Positions 26,803 to 36,735 are shown, numbered from the stretch's first letter. The stretch is 64,000 bases of DNA from Pseudomonas sp. GR 6-02 (GCF_001655615.1 NZ_CP011567.1:3357001-3421000); one strand, 5' to 3'. A program made the numbers and translations. The notes: generated by a model not told the origin, from the letters alone.

Positions 26803-29277
26803 TCAGGCCTGCACTTTTCCCTGACGGTGATCGGCAAAAAACGCCTTGCCCTTGCCGATCCGGTCGGAGGCCTTGGGCATATTCGCCGCCTGGGTATCCT
26901 GGCCATCGACATACCAGTAGCAATGGCTCACCGCCCGGGTGATGCCCACGTAGGCCAGACGCAGGATCTCGTCTTTCTGTGCGCTGTCGTAGGGCTCGCT
27001 GTCGCCGGCCTTGCCGAGCCCGGCCATGCGATAGACCTGGTTCTTGTAAGGCGAACTGGTCAGATGCTGGCAATCACCCAGCAGGAACACCGCATCAGCT
27101 TGCAGGCCCTTGGCGCTGTGATAGGTCAGTTGCTTGAGCCGTCGCGCGTCGTACGGCAAGCTAGAATCAACATTAACTACAGACTGAATATGCTCTTCTA
27201 TCAATGACTTATCGCTACTTTTTCGATAAAGCATCAAGATTGAATCGCCTTTTCTGTAGTGCTCGATCAGGCGCTGGGCCATGCCATGGTCATCCCGATC
27301 GAGGACGTTCACCGGCAGCAACGCCTTGGGTTCTCCGCTGGCCTTGGCTTTCTTGCCGGCGATTGCCGGTGCGGCGCGGACGATGTGCTCCGCCGCGTCG
27401 ATGATGTGCTGATGGCTGCGGTAATTGTCGCTGAGCATCACCTTGGTCGTGCTCGGTGACGGGAACTCCTTGTTGAACTCCATGAAGTAGCTCGGCGAAC
27501 TGCCACGCCAGCCGTAAATCGATTGCCAGTCGTCCCCCACACACAGCAATGACGAACGTTGCGCCCCGCGCCCTACGTGCATGGCCGGGCCACGACTGCG
27601 GATTTCGGCCAGGCTGGCGCGAATCCAGGAAACGATCTGCGGCGACACGTCCTGGAACTCATCGATCATCAAGTGCGACATTGGCCTGAGCAGTTCATCG
27701 CCGAGCAACTTGAGATTCTCCGGTGAATGCTCGCTGAACAGGGCAAACATCCGGTTGTAGGTCATCACGGGTGGCGATTGATCCAGCAGATGATCTTCCA
27801 GCGCTCGCCAGAACAGGCTCAAGGCCTCGAAGAAGAATCGGTCCGGGTCATCCTTGGCGAAACTCATCTGGCCCACGGCATTGGGCACATCCAGGCCGAG
27901 GTTTTCGATAAACCCGGCTGCCGCGACAAAACAGTCCAGCAACGGCGCGGAAGCCAGCTCGCCCTTGACCTTGTAATCGAAGCCCGGCCCGGCGCTGGCA
28001 TCACCGGCAAGCGACGCCAAAACACGTTTTGAAGATTCGTAACTATCGAGCCATATCAATGGCTTACGACAGAAAGCTTGAAACAAGGTGCGCTTTACAG
28101 CCCATTCCGCACGCACGGTCAGCTTGGCATTCGGGCGACTGACCTGGGGATTTTCCCGAGGATCGAAACCCAGCACCACCCAGGCATCCAGCGCCGGAAT
28201 GTAACCGTGGCAATGGAAGGTCGAACCGTTGATGTCGAAGGTCTGACGATTCGGCTCGATGCCCTTGATCGGCCAGGCGCCGGCGCGAAACCACAGGTCC
28301 TCGATGGTGTCGCACAGCTCTTCATCGCGCTTGGCCGCCAGTTCAGTCACCGCCATGCGCTTTTGCACGTCCGGGTGATCGCGCTCCAGTTCCTTGAGCT
28401 GCAAGGCGTGACGAGACAACGGCTTGATCAATTCGCGGAAACGCTCATCGCGGGTATGCAGGCTGTGATAGCAGACGTTGAGCTGCTGGCGCTGGGCGTC
28501 GTTGATTCGCAGGTCGAAGGGGTTGCTGTCGACCTCCTCATCGGTGCCCTGCACGCGAAAGCTGAGGTTTTCGAAGGCTTGCAGTCGTTCGAAACCCGGC
28601 AGGCTGCGCACCATTGGCAGGATCCGCGAATGAAAAGTACGCACCAGGTCCCGCGCTTCTTTGAAGCTGAGTGCCCGGCCCCACACGGTAAACAGTTCGA
28701 TCAGCTTATTGATGAAGTCCTTGCGCGACTCGCGGGTGAAGGTCACCACGGTCATCGAGCTCAGCTCAAACCCCAGATAATGGCTGAGCAGCAAGATACG
28801 CAACACCAGGGTGGTCGACTTGCCCGCGCCCGCGCCGGCGATCACCGAAGTCGACGGTGTGTCACTGAAGATCATTTTCCATTGGGCAGCGCTCGGCTGG
28901 GCATGCGCAGGCAGCAGTCGCGCCACGTCGGCCTTCATGCGCTTCTTCAGCTCGGCGCTCAATGGCAGGCGCCAATCGTCGAACAGGTTGTCATCGACGT
29001 TGGGCGGTCGATGCTCGGTGGAGCGCGAGTCGCGGATCAGCAGCACTTGCCGGCCTTCTTCCAGACCCTCGAGCTTGCCTTCCTTATAGCCGTATTCCAC
29101 GCCAGCGCTGTGACCGCTGCGAAAACCGTCGGCTTGCCCGTGCAGCCAGGACGCACGGTGTTGCGCGCGCAGGCGGGTCAGGCCGTGGCCAAAGAACCGG
29201 GCGGCCAGACGTTTGAGCAAAGGCATCTCGGCCAGGGGACGAAGTTCGGGCGGAAGATCGGGTGTGTGTTGCGGCAC
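26803..29277 (-). CDS. UvrD/Rep-like superfamily 1 DNA helicase
   Basis: An 824-residue SF1 helicase. Walker A (VIAGAGAGKST) lies at about 145-155 and the Walker B/DEAQ-type motif is MIDEFQDVSPQ near 565. Motif III-IV features follow (LLCVGDDWQSIYGWRGS, then LSDNYRSHQHIIDAA), and C-terminal motifs V-VI are visible (LTYHSAKGLQADAVFLLGDC and LAYVGITRAVSHCYW). The first 140 residues are a non-helicase extension rich in Arg, Gly and His, and a nuclease-like patch (residues about 365-400, with ALDAWVVLGFDPRENP) is inserted before motif II. It is longer than UvrD and not RecB-like. A role in DNA repair or element defence is possible; no partner gene adjoins it. Confidence 0.8.
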   Translation of the reverse strand: MPQHTPDLPPELRPLAEMPLLKRLAARFFGHGLTRLRAQHRASWLHGQADGFRSGHSAGVEYGYKEGKLEGLEEGRQVLLIRDSRSTEHRPPNVDDNLFDDWRLPLSAELKKRMKADVARLLPAHAQPSAAQWKMIFSDTPSTSVIAGAGAGKSTTLVLRILLLSHYLGFELSSMTVVTFTRESRKDFINKLIELFTVWGRALSFKEARDLVRTFHSRILPMVRSLPGFERLQAFENLSFRVQGTDEEVDSNPFDLRINDAQRQQLNVCYHSLHTRDERFRELIKPLSRHALQLKELERDHPDVQKRMAVTELAAKRDEELCDTIEDLWFRAGAWPIKGIEPNRQTFDINGSTFHCHGYIPALDAWVVLGFDPRENPQVSRPNAKLTVRAEWAVKRTLFQAFCRKPLIWLDSYESSKRVLASLAGDASAGPGFDYKVKGELASAPLLDCFVAAAGFIENLGLDVPNAVGQMSFAKDDPDRFFFEALSLFWRALEDHLLDQSPPVMTYNRMFALFSEHSPENLKLLGDELLRPMSHLMIDEFQDVSPQIVSWIRASLAEIRSRGPAMHVGRGAQRSSLLCVGDDWQSIYGWRGSSPSYFMEFNKEFPSPSTTKVMLSDNYRSHQHIIDAAEHIVRAAPAIAGKKAKASGEPKALLPVNVLDRDDHGMAQRLIEHYRKGDSILMLYRKSSDKSLIEEHIQSVVNVDSSLPYDARRLKQLTYHSAKGLQADAVFLLGDCQHLTSSPYKNQVYRMAGLGKAGDSEPYDSAQKDEILRLAYVGITRAVSHCYWYVDGQDTQAANMPKASDRIGKGKAFFADHRQGKVQA

Positions 29278-29558
29278 GCAGGCGGACTCCAGTGTGTGAG
29301 GCTGTCGGGGGCTATGGTGTCTGCATTTGCCGTTGAGTTCTAGTGAAATGCTTACAGGTCATTGGCTTATGCGATGAAGTGAAGGCTGGATGAGAAAAAT
29401 TCGAGATTATTCGGCATCAAATAATTCGATGGTATTGAGGCATTTTTTACGCTTTTTATCGATGGGTACCTGATGGATGATACTGACCATCAACCACCGG
29501 TTCTCGTTTGTGGCTCAGACGTTCTGCCCCCATGACGAACCTTTTTCAGGAGACGATC

Positions 29559-30254
29559 ATGCTTGAACTCAGACCTTTCAACTCCCTGGGCGGCGCGCAC
29601 CATGGCTGGCTGGATGCTCACCACCACTTTTCGTTCGCCGAGTACTACGACCCCAAACGCATGAACTGGGGCAACCTGCGGGTGTGGAACGATGACGTGA
29701 TTGCCCCCGGCACCGGGTTCCCGCAACACCCGCACCGGGACATGGAAATCATCACCTACGTTCGTGAAGGCGCGATTACCCACCAGGACAACCTGGGCAA
29801 CAAGGGCCGTACCGAAGCCGGTGATGTGCAGGTCATGAGCGCCGGCACCGGGATCGCCCACAGTGAATACAATCTGGAAGCGACCGAGACCCGGATCTTT
29901 CAGATCTGGATCATCCCCAACGAAACCGGTCTGGCACCGTCGTGGGGCGCCAAGCCCTTCCCCAAAGGCCAGCGCGAAGGCTTCGTGACCCTGGCCAGTG
30001 GCAAGGCCGGCGACGATCAAAGCCTGCGGATTCGGGCCGATGCACGTCTGGTGGCGGCCAACCTGAAAGCCGGGGAAACGGCTGAATATCGTCTGGACAG
30101 TGGCCGTCGCGCTTATCTGGTGCCAGCGACAGGAGCGATTGAAGTCAATGGCTTGCGCGCACAAGCTCGAGACGGGGTCGCGGTTGCCGATGAGCAAGTG
30201 TTGCGGGTGACTGCGATCGAAGACAGCGAAATCGTCTTGGTAGATGTGGCTTGA
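29559..30254 (+). CDS. Pirin-family protein, YhhW-like quercetinase
   Basis: A bicupin pirin protein of 231 residues, the same length as E. coli YhhW. The metal site is in FPQHPHRDMEIITYVREG (two His, then Glu further on) with GTGIAHSEYN in the second cupin strand set. Members oxidise flavonols such as quercetin in vitro or act as redox or regulatory proteins; which applies here is unknown. The ATG at 29559 is chosen because AGGAG lies 7 bases upstream; the frame extends further up without an SD. It is followed by a strong terminator and is monocistronic. Confidence 0.85.
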   Translation: MLELRPFNSLGGAHHGWLDAHHHFSFAEYYDPKRMNWGNLRVWNDDVIAPGTGFPQHPHRDMEIITYVREGAITHQDNLGNKGRTEAGDVQVMSAGTGIAHSEYNLEATETRIFQIWIIPNETGLAPSWGAKPFPKGQREGFVTLASGKAGDDQSLRIRADARLVAANLKAGETAEYRLDSGRRAYLVPATGAIEVNGLRAQARDGVAVADEQVLRVTAIEDSEIVLVDVA

Positions 30255-30271
30255 GGCGGTAAATGCGCGGC

Positions 30272-30309
30272 AAAAAAAGGGGCGACCGTTGATGGTCGCC
30301 CCTTTTTTT
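30272..30309 (+). terminator. Rho-independent terminator after the pirin gene
   Basis: A long stem (AAAAAAAGGGGCGACC / GGTCGCCCCTTTTTTT) with a 6-base loop and a T7 run, 18 bases after the stop. The A-run on the other side would let it serve the convergent phosphoglucomutase gene too. Confidence 0.95.
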
Positions 30310-30368
30310 GGCTGTGTGTCCCGTCCTGAACAAGGTTTACACCAGCTTCAGGACTAGACAATTTCATT

Positions 30369-30398
30369 TGTGGCGAGGGAGCAAGCTCCCTCACCACA
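30369..30398. repeat. Single REP unit, TGTGGCGAGG family
   Basis: One palindromic unit, TGTGGCGAGGGAGC against GCTCCCTCACCACA, without the inverted partner seen at other sites. It is 10 bases from the phosphoglucomutase stop codon. Confidence 0.7.
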
Positions 30399-30408
30399 GG
30401 ACTTTCAA

Positions 30409-32055
30409 TCACTTCGCAGAAATTGCGCCATCTACCAGTGTCTGGGCCTCGGCCACCAGTTGTTTCAGGTGGTCGTCACTGACAAAGCTTTCTGCGTAAA
30501 TCTTGTAGATGTCCTCGGTGCCCGACGGCCGCGCCGCGAACCAGCCGTTCTCGGTCATGACTTTCAGACCGCCAATGGCCTGGTCGTTGCCCGGTGCATG
30601 GCTGAGGATGCTCTGAATCGCTTCGCCCGCCAATTGAGTCGAGGTGACCTGGTCCGGCGACAATTTGCTCAGCAGAGCTTTCTGTTCAGGATTGGCCTTG
30701 GCATCAACGCGTACCGAGAACGGCTCACCCAGTTCATCGGTCAACGCGCGATAGGCCTGGCTTGGGTCACGGCCCGTGCGAGCGGTCATTTCAGCGGCCA
30801 GCAACGCCGGAATCAAACCGTCCTTGTCGGTACTCCAGACACTGCCGTCCTTGCGCAGGAACGATGCACCGGCGCTTTCTTCACCGCCAAAACCCAGGGA
30901 GCCGTCAAACAGACCGTCGGCAAACCATTTGAAACCGACCGGCACTTCGTACAGACGACGGCCCAGGCGTTTGGCGACGCGATCGATCAAGCCGCTGCTG
31001 ACCACGGTCTTACCCACGGCCGCATCGGCGCGCCACAGTGGACGGTTCTGGAACAGGTAGTCGATCGAGACCGCGAGGTAGTTGTTCGGCGCCAGCAAAC
31101 CACCGGACGGGGTCACGATGCCATGACGGTCGTGGTCCGGGTCGCACGCAAACGCCACGTCGAAACGCTCTTTCAGGCCGATCAGGCCTTGCATGGCATA
31201 GCTGGACGATGGGTCCATGCGGATCTGCCCGTCCCAGTCGACGGTCATGAAACGGAACGTTGCATCAACCTGTTTATTCACCACTTCCAGGTCCAGGCGG
31301 TAGTGCTCGGCAATCGCCGACCAGTAGCGCACCCCTGCTCCGCCCAGCGGATCGACACCCAGACGCAGCTTCGCATCGCGGATGGCGTCGAAGTCGATCA
31401 CGTTGATCAGGTCAGCGACATAGGTGTTGAGGTAATCATGACGATGGGTAGTGCTGGCCTTCAGGGCCTGCTCGTAGCTGATGCGTTTGACGCCGGCGAG
31501 CCTGGCTGCCAGCAACTCGTTGGCCTTGGCTTCGATCCACTTGGTGATGTGGGTATCGGCCGGGCCGCCGTTGGTTGGGTTGTACTTGTAGCCACCGCTT
31601 TGCGGCGGGTTGTGGGACGGCGTGATGACGATGCCGTCCGCCAGGCCTGAAGTGCGCCCGCGGTTGTAGCAAAGAATCGCATGGGAAATGGCCGGCGTCG
31701 GGGTGTACTCGTCGCCTTCGGCGATCATCACCGTGACACCGTTCGCCGCCAGCACTTCCAGGGCACTGGCACCGGCCGGCGTGGACAGTGCGTGGGTGTC
31801 GATCCCGACGAACAGCGGGCCATCGATGCCCTGGGCCTCGCGATACAGGCAGATCGCCTGGCTGATGGCCAGGACATGCCATTCGTTGAAACTCAAGTCG
31901 AACGAGCTACCTCGGTGTCCGGACGTGCCGAAGGCAACGCGCTGGGTAGAAATGGCTGCATCGGGCTGGCCGGTGTAATAGGCCGTTACCAGTCGCGGGA
32001 TGTCGACCAACAGTTCTGCCGGTGCCGGTTTGCCCGCAAAAGGACTGAGTGTCAT
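30409..32055 (-). CDS. pgm: Phosphoglucomutase, alpha-D-glucose specific
   Basis: A phosphohexomutase of 548 residues that interconverts glucose-1-phosphate and glucose-6-phosphate. The phospho-Ser is near residue 147 in [13 protein letters not shown], the metal loop is [11 protein letters not shown], the sugar-specificity loop [11 protein letters not shown], and the phosphate-binding loop [13 protein letters not shown] closes the protein. Length and motifs match the E. coli Pgm class rather than the smaller AlgC-type PMM/PGM. AGAGG stands 6 bases before the ATG. It is a single gene between a REP unit and the MocR-type regulator gene. Confidence 0.92.
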   Translation of the reverse strand: MTLSPFAGKPAPAELLVDIPRLVTAYYTGQPDAAISTQRVAFGTSGHRGSSFDLSFNEWHVLAISQAICLYREAQGIDGPLFVGIDTHALSTPAGASALEVLAANGVTVMIAEGDEYTPTPAISHAILCYNRGRTSGLADGIVITPSHNPPQSGGYKYNPTNGGPADTHITKWIEAKANELLAARLAGVKRISYEQALKASTTHRHDYLNTYVADLINVIDFDAIRDAKLRLGVDPLGGAGVRYWSAIAEHYRLDLEVVNKQVDATFRFMTVDWDGQIRMDPSSSYAMQGLIGLKERFDVAFACDPDHDRHGIVTPSGGLLAPNNYLAVSIDYLFQNRPLWRADAAVGKTVVSSGLIDRVAKRLGRRLYEVPVGFKWFADGLFDGSLGFGGEESAGASFLRKDGSVWSTDKDGLIPALLAAEMTARTGRDPSQAYRALTDELGEPFSVRVDAKANPEQKALLSKLSPDQVTSTQLAGEAIQSILSHAPGNDQAIGGLKVMTENGWFAARPSGTEDIYKIYAESFVSDDHLKQLVAEAQTLVDGAISAK

Positions 32056-32165
32056 GCAAAACCTCTGAGAGAGAGTGGTTCGGGATAGGAGCGCAGTTTA
32101 CTGACAGTTTGGCCGTTGCGCGACGTTATCGAATGTCAGGTTCCGAGGAGCTCTGCCACCTCGGC

Positions 32166-33566
32166 TCAATCGATCGATTCCAGACGCAAGGCATCCCCCA
32201 GTAGCCCCAGTGCAGCGACGAGCTCGTGGTCGCCACCGAATGTATGACTCAGGCGCAAGTGCTGCGCGTGCAGGCCCTGCAAACTGAACAACTCCCCCGG
32301 TGCGATGACCACTTGCTGCTTGAGCAGTCTCTGGAACACTCGATGTACATTGACCTGGCGCAACGAGCGAATCCATACCGTCGCCCCGCCCTGGGGCTCG
32401 ACGAAATGCAGCGATTCCGGCAGACGCTCCTGGAGCAGTTGGGTCATCAGCACCATGCGTTCCTTGAGCAGTCGACGCAACACCAGCAGGTGTTGATCGA
32501 TTCGTCCGTTGCTGTACAGCCGCGCGATGGCTTTCTGACGAATCAGCGACAAACGGAATGCCCGCAGCAGAAAGTGCCGTTGCAGTTCGGCACGCAGTTG
32601 TCGCGAAAGCAGGTAACCAAAGGGTGCCTCCGAGCCGATGATTTTCTCGAAAGTGGAAAACACGATCAGCCGATCAGGGTCCACCAGGTCGCGAAACCGC
32701 AAGCCGCTCGGCTCGAATTCGAGCTCGCCGTAACAATCGTTTTCCAACACCCAACAGCCATGCCGTCCCAGCAGTTGCGCAGTGGACTGCCGGTTGTCGT
32801 CAGGCGCCACGCTCCCGCGCGGCATGTTCAGTCCTGATGAAAGCATCATCAGTCGCACCCGCCCGGTCTCGAGCAGCTCTCTCAGCTGTTCGAGATCCAG
32901 GCCACCACAGGCTTGCAGCGGCAGCTCGACAACCTGCACGTCGGCGTCCTGGAACAAGCGCAGAATCACCCAGTCGCACGGCGACTCGACCACCACCACC
33001 GAATCTTTGAGCTCAAGAACGGCGATCAATATTTCAAGTACGCCGCGCATATCTGCGCCGATATAGACATCATCGGCATGCCAGCAGCGTGTCGGCGAAG
33101 TGGTGTAGCGTGCCGCAAGGGCCGTGCGCAGTTCCAGCTCGCCGCAGGGTTGTGAAGACGGTTGTGGCTGGCGCGGATACTGGCGCAGCAATTCTCTCTC
33201 CAGCAACAACAACGGGCTGTCCAGGGGTTGTAACAACGCCGGCTCATCGGCGCTCAACACCAGCATGCCGGGGCGCCTGGCGTTGACATAGACCGTTTCG
33301 AGCAGGTCTTTGCCGCTGCCGGGAAGACCGATAGAAGACACCGGCAGTGCGTAATAGCCTGACTTGGCAACCGAATAGATGCGTCCTTCCTTCTCCAGCA
33401 GCGAATAGGCGTATTGAATGGTCGAGATCGACACACTCAAACGATCCGCCAACTGCCGCAATGAGGGCAGGCGCACTCGCACGTCACTGCCCGGCTCATT
33501 GATCAGATTGTTCAGGTAGCGGTACACCGCCTGGTACGCGAAATCGGAATCTCGTGATCCTTTCAT
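32166..33566 (-). CDS. MocR-type regulator (GntR HTH fused to aminotransferase fold)
   Basis: A 466-residue chimeric regulator. The N-terminal winged helix of GntR type is seen in VRVRLPSLRQLADRLSVSIS and TIQYAYSLLEKEGRIYSVAKSG. From about residue 100 it has a class I aminotransferase-like fold, including VVVESPCDWVILRLFQDADV and the segment VFSTFEKIIGSEAPFGYLLS, whose Lys is where PLP would bind. MocR proteins sense PLP or an amino compound and usually control a nearby gene. No SD is evident before the ATG at 33566. The 497-residue gene 67 bases upstream on the same strand is the only close candidate partner; this is inference. Confidence 0.85.
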   Translation of the reverse strand: MKGSRDSDFAYQAVYRYLNNLINEPGSDVRVRLPSLRQLADRLSVSISTIQYAYSLLEKEGRIYSVAKSGYYALPVSSIGLPGSGKDLLETVYVNARRPGMLVLSADEPALLQPLDSPLLLLERELLRQYPRQPQPSSQPCGELELRTALAARYTTSPTRCWHADDVYIGADMRGVLEILIAVLELKDSVVVVESPCDWVILRLFQDADVQVVELPLQACGGLDLEQLRELLETGRVRLMMLSSGLNMPRGSVAPDDNRQSTAQLLGRHGCWVLENDCYGELEFEPSGLRFRDLVDPDRLIVFSTFEKIIGSEAPFGYLLSRQLRAELQRHFLLRAFRLSLIRQKAIARLYSNGRIDQHLLVLRRLLKERMVLMTQLLQERLPESLHFVEPQGGATVWIRSLRQVNVHRVFQRLLKQQVVIAPGELFSLQGLHAQHLRLSHTFGGDHELVAALGLLGDALRLESID

Positions 33567-33633
33567 GGGTGATGACCGAACACGCTACGAACGTCATGAC
33601 GCACTCTTGATGCATCCGCCAAACCAGGAACAT

Positions 33634-35127
33634 TCACTGGCCCATCGACCATTCGCCAGTCACTGCTGTTTCATTCTCGGGGTCCATGTCTTCGACTTGC
33701 ACGCCCGCGTCGCCGCTTTCCGTGTCTGGCACCCTACCCTCATCCCGAACCACCGGCCTCATGCGGTAAAGCGTACCGATCAGGCTGACCGGTAACCCGC
33801 TGACATCCACCATCCACTGCAGAACCTGCTCGGGTGCCGGACCGCCCTGCATCGCCCGGTGCAATTCCGGCAGCGCTACCAGCATGCCGGGATGGCATTG
33901 ACGAAGAAAATGCTCCAGGGCCGCGCCGTTATCGACAAACGGGGCGAACAGCAGGCATACCAGTTGGGCTTCACTCAAACCGAGATTTTTTTGTGCCTCG
34001 GCTGTCGCCAATCCGCGCTGATCGGCCATGGTCAGCGGATTGCCGAAGGTCTCCACTGCCTGCTCGCAAAAGCGCTCGGGCAATTGTTTACGACGCATCA
34101 TCACCAACGCCCGCTGCAGGTATTCGCTGACCCCCTCTTCGTAGGTGCGACCGTGTACAAAGCGCGCTCGCAAGCCGCGAAGGTGCGCGGATATCGACGG
34201 ACTGACATGGTCGTTATCACTGAGTTGAGCCGTCAGTTCGTCAGGTTGGAAGCCGAGGAAGTCAGTGAGCAGCGGCCAGCGCTCTTCCAGGTTGCTGACC
34301 AGCATGTCGTGGATGTCGATGAAGGTCGTGCGACGGCAGGCCTCAAAGCGCTCGGCAGGACGCCACGCAGCCTGAGCAGAGTCGGGATAAAACTCGCGAT
34401 AGCAGTCGCTGCCCAGTTCATCGAGCCGCGCGAACAATCCCTCATAGCCCGTTTCATGGCGGCTCGTCGGCGCAAGCCCGGCCTTGGCTGCGGCACGGTT
34501 CAAACCCTCGATAAACTGAGCCTGCCGACGGGGTGAATCGCTGCTGACCATGACATCGACGCCGTTGTCCCAGCGGGCAATTTGTCCATAAAAATCACCT
34601 GTGGCCAGGTACCCGTCGTCCCACAACTCAAGCGGCCCGTTCCAGGCCCGACGGTGCCCGACCATCAGCAGATTGAGCCGATTCGACTCGCGGCCGGCAT
34701 CGGAGATTGGCGCCAAGTGATTGAACGGCAGGACCTCACGATTATCGACCATCAACATTTCGACCCGGGGATCGTCGTAGAGAAACAATGCACTGCTGCT
34801 GCGATGGATGTTTTCCAGTGCTGTCGCAGCCGTACCATTCAAGCGCAAAGTGGCCACTCGCAGCTGAAACGTCGCCGGTGCCCGACCGGCGATACTCAGT
34901 TGCGCGGCGCGCAGCAACGCCAGTGTGTAGCAGCTGTCACGGGACCCGGACTGGATCGCCAACACCTTGTAATCGCCGATACGCTCCATACCTCCAGCCG
35001 ACACCACCAGGCGCTGAATCATCAGTTGCAATGCCGTGCGCTCGGCGCGAGAGAAAAAGCTCAGCAAGCGCTGCAGTACTTGTTGATAAACATAATTCAT
35101 TGCCTGTTCATGGGTATGGGTCATCAT
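33634..35127 (-). CDS. Conserved-looking protein of unknown function, 497 residues
   Basis: I do not recognise this protein. It has no signal peptide, no obvious membrane helix, and a mixed alpha/beta composition. The first 200 residues contain strand-rich stretches (YKVLAIQSGSRDSCYTLALL, FLYDDPRVEMLMVDNREVLP). The second half is helical, with RARFVHGRTYEEGVSEYLQR and a Glu/Asp-rich tail after residue 465. AGG stands 6 bases before the ATG pair at 35127/35124. It precedes the MocR-type regulator on the same strand with a 67-base gap, so co-transcription is possible. No catalytic motif could be named. Confidence 0.6.
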   Translation of the reverse strand: MMTHTHEQAMNYVYQQVLQRLLSFFSRAERTALQLMIQRLVVSAGGMERIGDYKVLAIQSGSRDSCYTLALLRAAQLSIAGRAPATFQLRVATLRLNGTAATALENIHRSSSALFLYDDPRVEMLMVDNREVLPFNHLAPISDAGRESNRLNLLMVGHRRAWNGPLELWDDGYLATGDFYGQIARWDNGVDVMVSSDSPRRQAQFIEGLNRAAAKAGLAPTSRHETGYEGLFARLDELGSDCYREFYPDSAQAAWRPAERFEACRRTTFIDIHDMLVSNLEERWPLLTDFLGFQPDELTAQLSDNDHVSPSISAHLRGLRARFVHGRTYEEGVSEYLQRALVMMRRKQLPERFCEQAVETFGNPLTMADQRGLATAEAQKNLGLSEAQLVCLLFAPFVDNGAALEHFLRQCHPGMLVALPELHRAMQGGPAPEQVLQWMVDVSGLPVSLIGTLYRMRPVVRDEGRVPDTESGDAGVQVEDMDPENETAVTGEWSMGQ

Positions 35128-35250
35128 TGTTTACCTGTTACTCATAAGTTCGACGCCACGCAAACAATTACATGCACTGCGCGACGGATTGCCTGTCATG
35201 AATGGGGTGCCGGGGTTGTTATCAAATGCTAGCACTTAAGCATTTTGTAA

Positions 35251-35499
35251 TTATTTGAAATGGTTGCATGTCTCGAGAACCCCAAACAGGGCAATACCGC
35301 CGCAACGCCAGGCAGGACGGGTGTTTTTCGGCCCCGAGCGATGTCCTAGGAAATTTCCGACAACATCCCACAGACGTGTAATACAAGAAATAAAGAAAGA
35401 AGTTGCCAATAAATGTATGACCGCCGAGCGGCGTCGAATTATTTGTTGAGCATGTATTGCCGATGCGCGTTGAAAAGTTTCAACCTGATACCCAGCCAT
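35251..35499 (-). CDS. Possible small protein of 82 residues
   Basis: An ORF that begins MAGYQVETFQRASAIHAQQI behind a very good SD (AAGGA, 7 bases from the ATG). A short hydrophobic stretch (VIHLLATSFFISCI) lies near the middle, and the tail is Arg/Gly-rich and of higher GC than the start. No family is recognised. The SD is the main argument for it; the change in composition halfway through argues for a chance or decayed frame. Confidence 0.3.
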   Translation of the reverse strand: MAGYQVETFQRASAIHAQQIIRRRSAVIHLLATSFFISCITRLWDVVGNFLGHRSGPKNTRPAWRCGGIALFGVLETCNHFK

Positions 35500-35646
35500 G
35501 ACTCTTTCCTTGAGATGAAATAATCATTCAATTATCAGGGCTTACATAATGATTAGAAGATACAGATCGAGAGCAAAAACCAGTTCAGTTGCTGAACCGC
35601 CCCACCGAGGGATCGATGGGATGTCTCATTTTGGAGGTTTTGACAG

Positions 35647-35676
35647 CGGAAAAGTCCGTGCCTGCACGGACCTTTC
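35647..35676 (-). terminator. Terminator of the mexS gene
   Basis: GTCCGTGC / GCACGGAC form a tight stem, followed on the minus strand by TTTTCC. It lies 37 bases after the stop of the oxidoreductase gene. Confidence 0.65.
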
Positions 35677-35712
35677 CAGAGGGGTTTATACAAGGGGGCT
35701 CGTACGAAGAGC

Positions 35713-36735
35713 TCAGGCAGGCTCGACCTCAAGGGCGACCCGTTCGCGGCATGGGCATTCGTCCATGTAGCGGTGTGCTTCGACAAACTGGGAAAACGGG
35801 AATACCCGAGTCTTGAGTGGCAGCAGCACATGGTCTGCGGTCAACTGGTTGATGTCGCGCAGGGCACGTTGCAGTGCGGCCTGATCCTGGAGGATGCCCA
35901 GCTCCGGCTTGCCGGTGAAGTTGCCGATGCAGTGCACGAAGAACTGAATGTTCTTCTGGAACGCCGCACAGGCCGGAAATGGCGTCTGGTTACCACCCTG
36001 CAGGCCATAGAGCACCAGGCTGCCGCGAGGCGCGAGCACATCGCCGAGCAGCGACATCTGCGGGCCGCCCAGGCCATCGAACACCACATCGACGCCACGG
36101 TTGTCGGTAATTTTGTTGATCCGCATCAGCAGATCTTCTTCTTCGGTGACGATGACTTTTTCGGCACCCAGCGACAGCAGGTATTCACGCTCGTCCGCGG
36201 TTTTGGTCGCAGCGATTACTCGCACACCAAGGGCTTTGCCCAGCTGTACGAACGACGGCCCGGCGCAGTGACTGGCGTCGGTCACCAGAGCGAATTGCCC
36301 GGGCTTGACGCGCGCCAGATCGGTGTAGCCAAAATAGGCGACCAATAGCGGCGTGTAATGCACGCTGGCTTCGACCGGACTGAGCACGTCCGGGTAGCGG
36401 GTCAGCGCCGTGCGCGGCAGAACGATCTGTTCGCCGTAGACCGGATAATCGTTGGGGCTTTCGGCCGGGAAGCTGGCGACCTTGTCACCGATAGCGAGGT
36501 CATCGACCCCCTCGCCGAGCGCCGTGACCACGCCGGCCATTTCATGACCCAGGCCTGAAGGCAGGCGAGCATGGGACGAGGCCAGGTTCTGGCGCCAGAG
36601 AATGTCGTACCAGCTGATGCCTATCGCCTCGACACGCACCTGCACTTCGCCCGGCGCAGGCAGAGCGGCCGCATGCTCTTCGCATTTGAGCACCTCGGCT
36701 GGACCAAACTTGTGAAAACGGATCGTGCGGGACAT
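35713..36735 (-). CDS. mexS: MexS-like zinc-independent quinone oxidoreductase
   Basis: A medium-chain dehydrogenase/reductase of 340 residues, matching MexS (339) in size and position: divergent from mexT, which precedes mexEF-oprN. Features are the GHEMAG segment, the cofactor region FALVTDASHCAGPSFVQLGK, and GVDVVFDGLGGPQMSLLGD. The Cys cluster of zinc dehydrogenases is missing, as in quinone oxidoreductases. In P. aeruginosa, loss of MexS raises MexT activity and efflux, which is read as MexS removing a toxic electrophile. The ATG at 36735 is used (GAGG 6 bases upstream). Confidence 0.85.
   Translation of the reverse strand: MSRTIRFHKFGPAEVLKCEEHAAALPAPGEVQVRVEAIGISWYDILWRQNLASSHARLPSGLGHEMAGVVTALGEGVDDLAIGDKVASFPAESPNDYPVYGEQIVLPRTALTRYPDVLSPVEASVHYTPLLVAYFGYTDLARVKPGQFALVTDASHCAGPSFVQLGKALGVRVIAATKTADEREYLLSLGAEKVIVTEEEDLLMRINKITDNRGVDVVFDGLGGPQMSLLGDVLAPRGSLVLYGLQGGNQTPFPACAAFQKNIQFFVHCIGNFTGKPELGILQDQAALQRALRDINQLTADHVLLPLKTRVFPFSQFVEAHRYMDECPCRERVALEVEPA

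Larger units (their letters stand above)
35128..35712. other. 585-base intergenic region with AT-rich block, a doubtful small ORF and a terminator
   Basis: The stretch 35210-35260 and 35380-35560 is clearly more AT-rich than the flanks and would hold the promoter of the 497-residue gene. It contains one minus-strand ORF with a good SD (35251-35499) and, at its right end, the terminator of the oxidoreductase gene. Nothing else was recognised. Confidence 0.5.

Noticed and set aside
35713..36735. Considered as a zinc alcohol dehydrogenase
   Set aside because: The structural-zinc Cys cluster and the catalytic Cys are missing; position next to mexT favours MexS.
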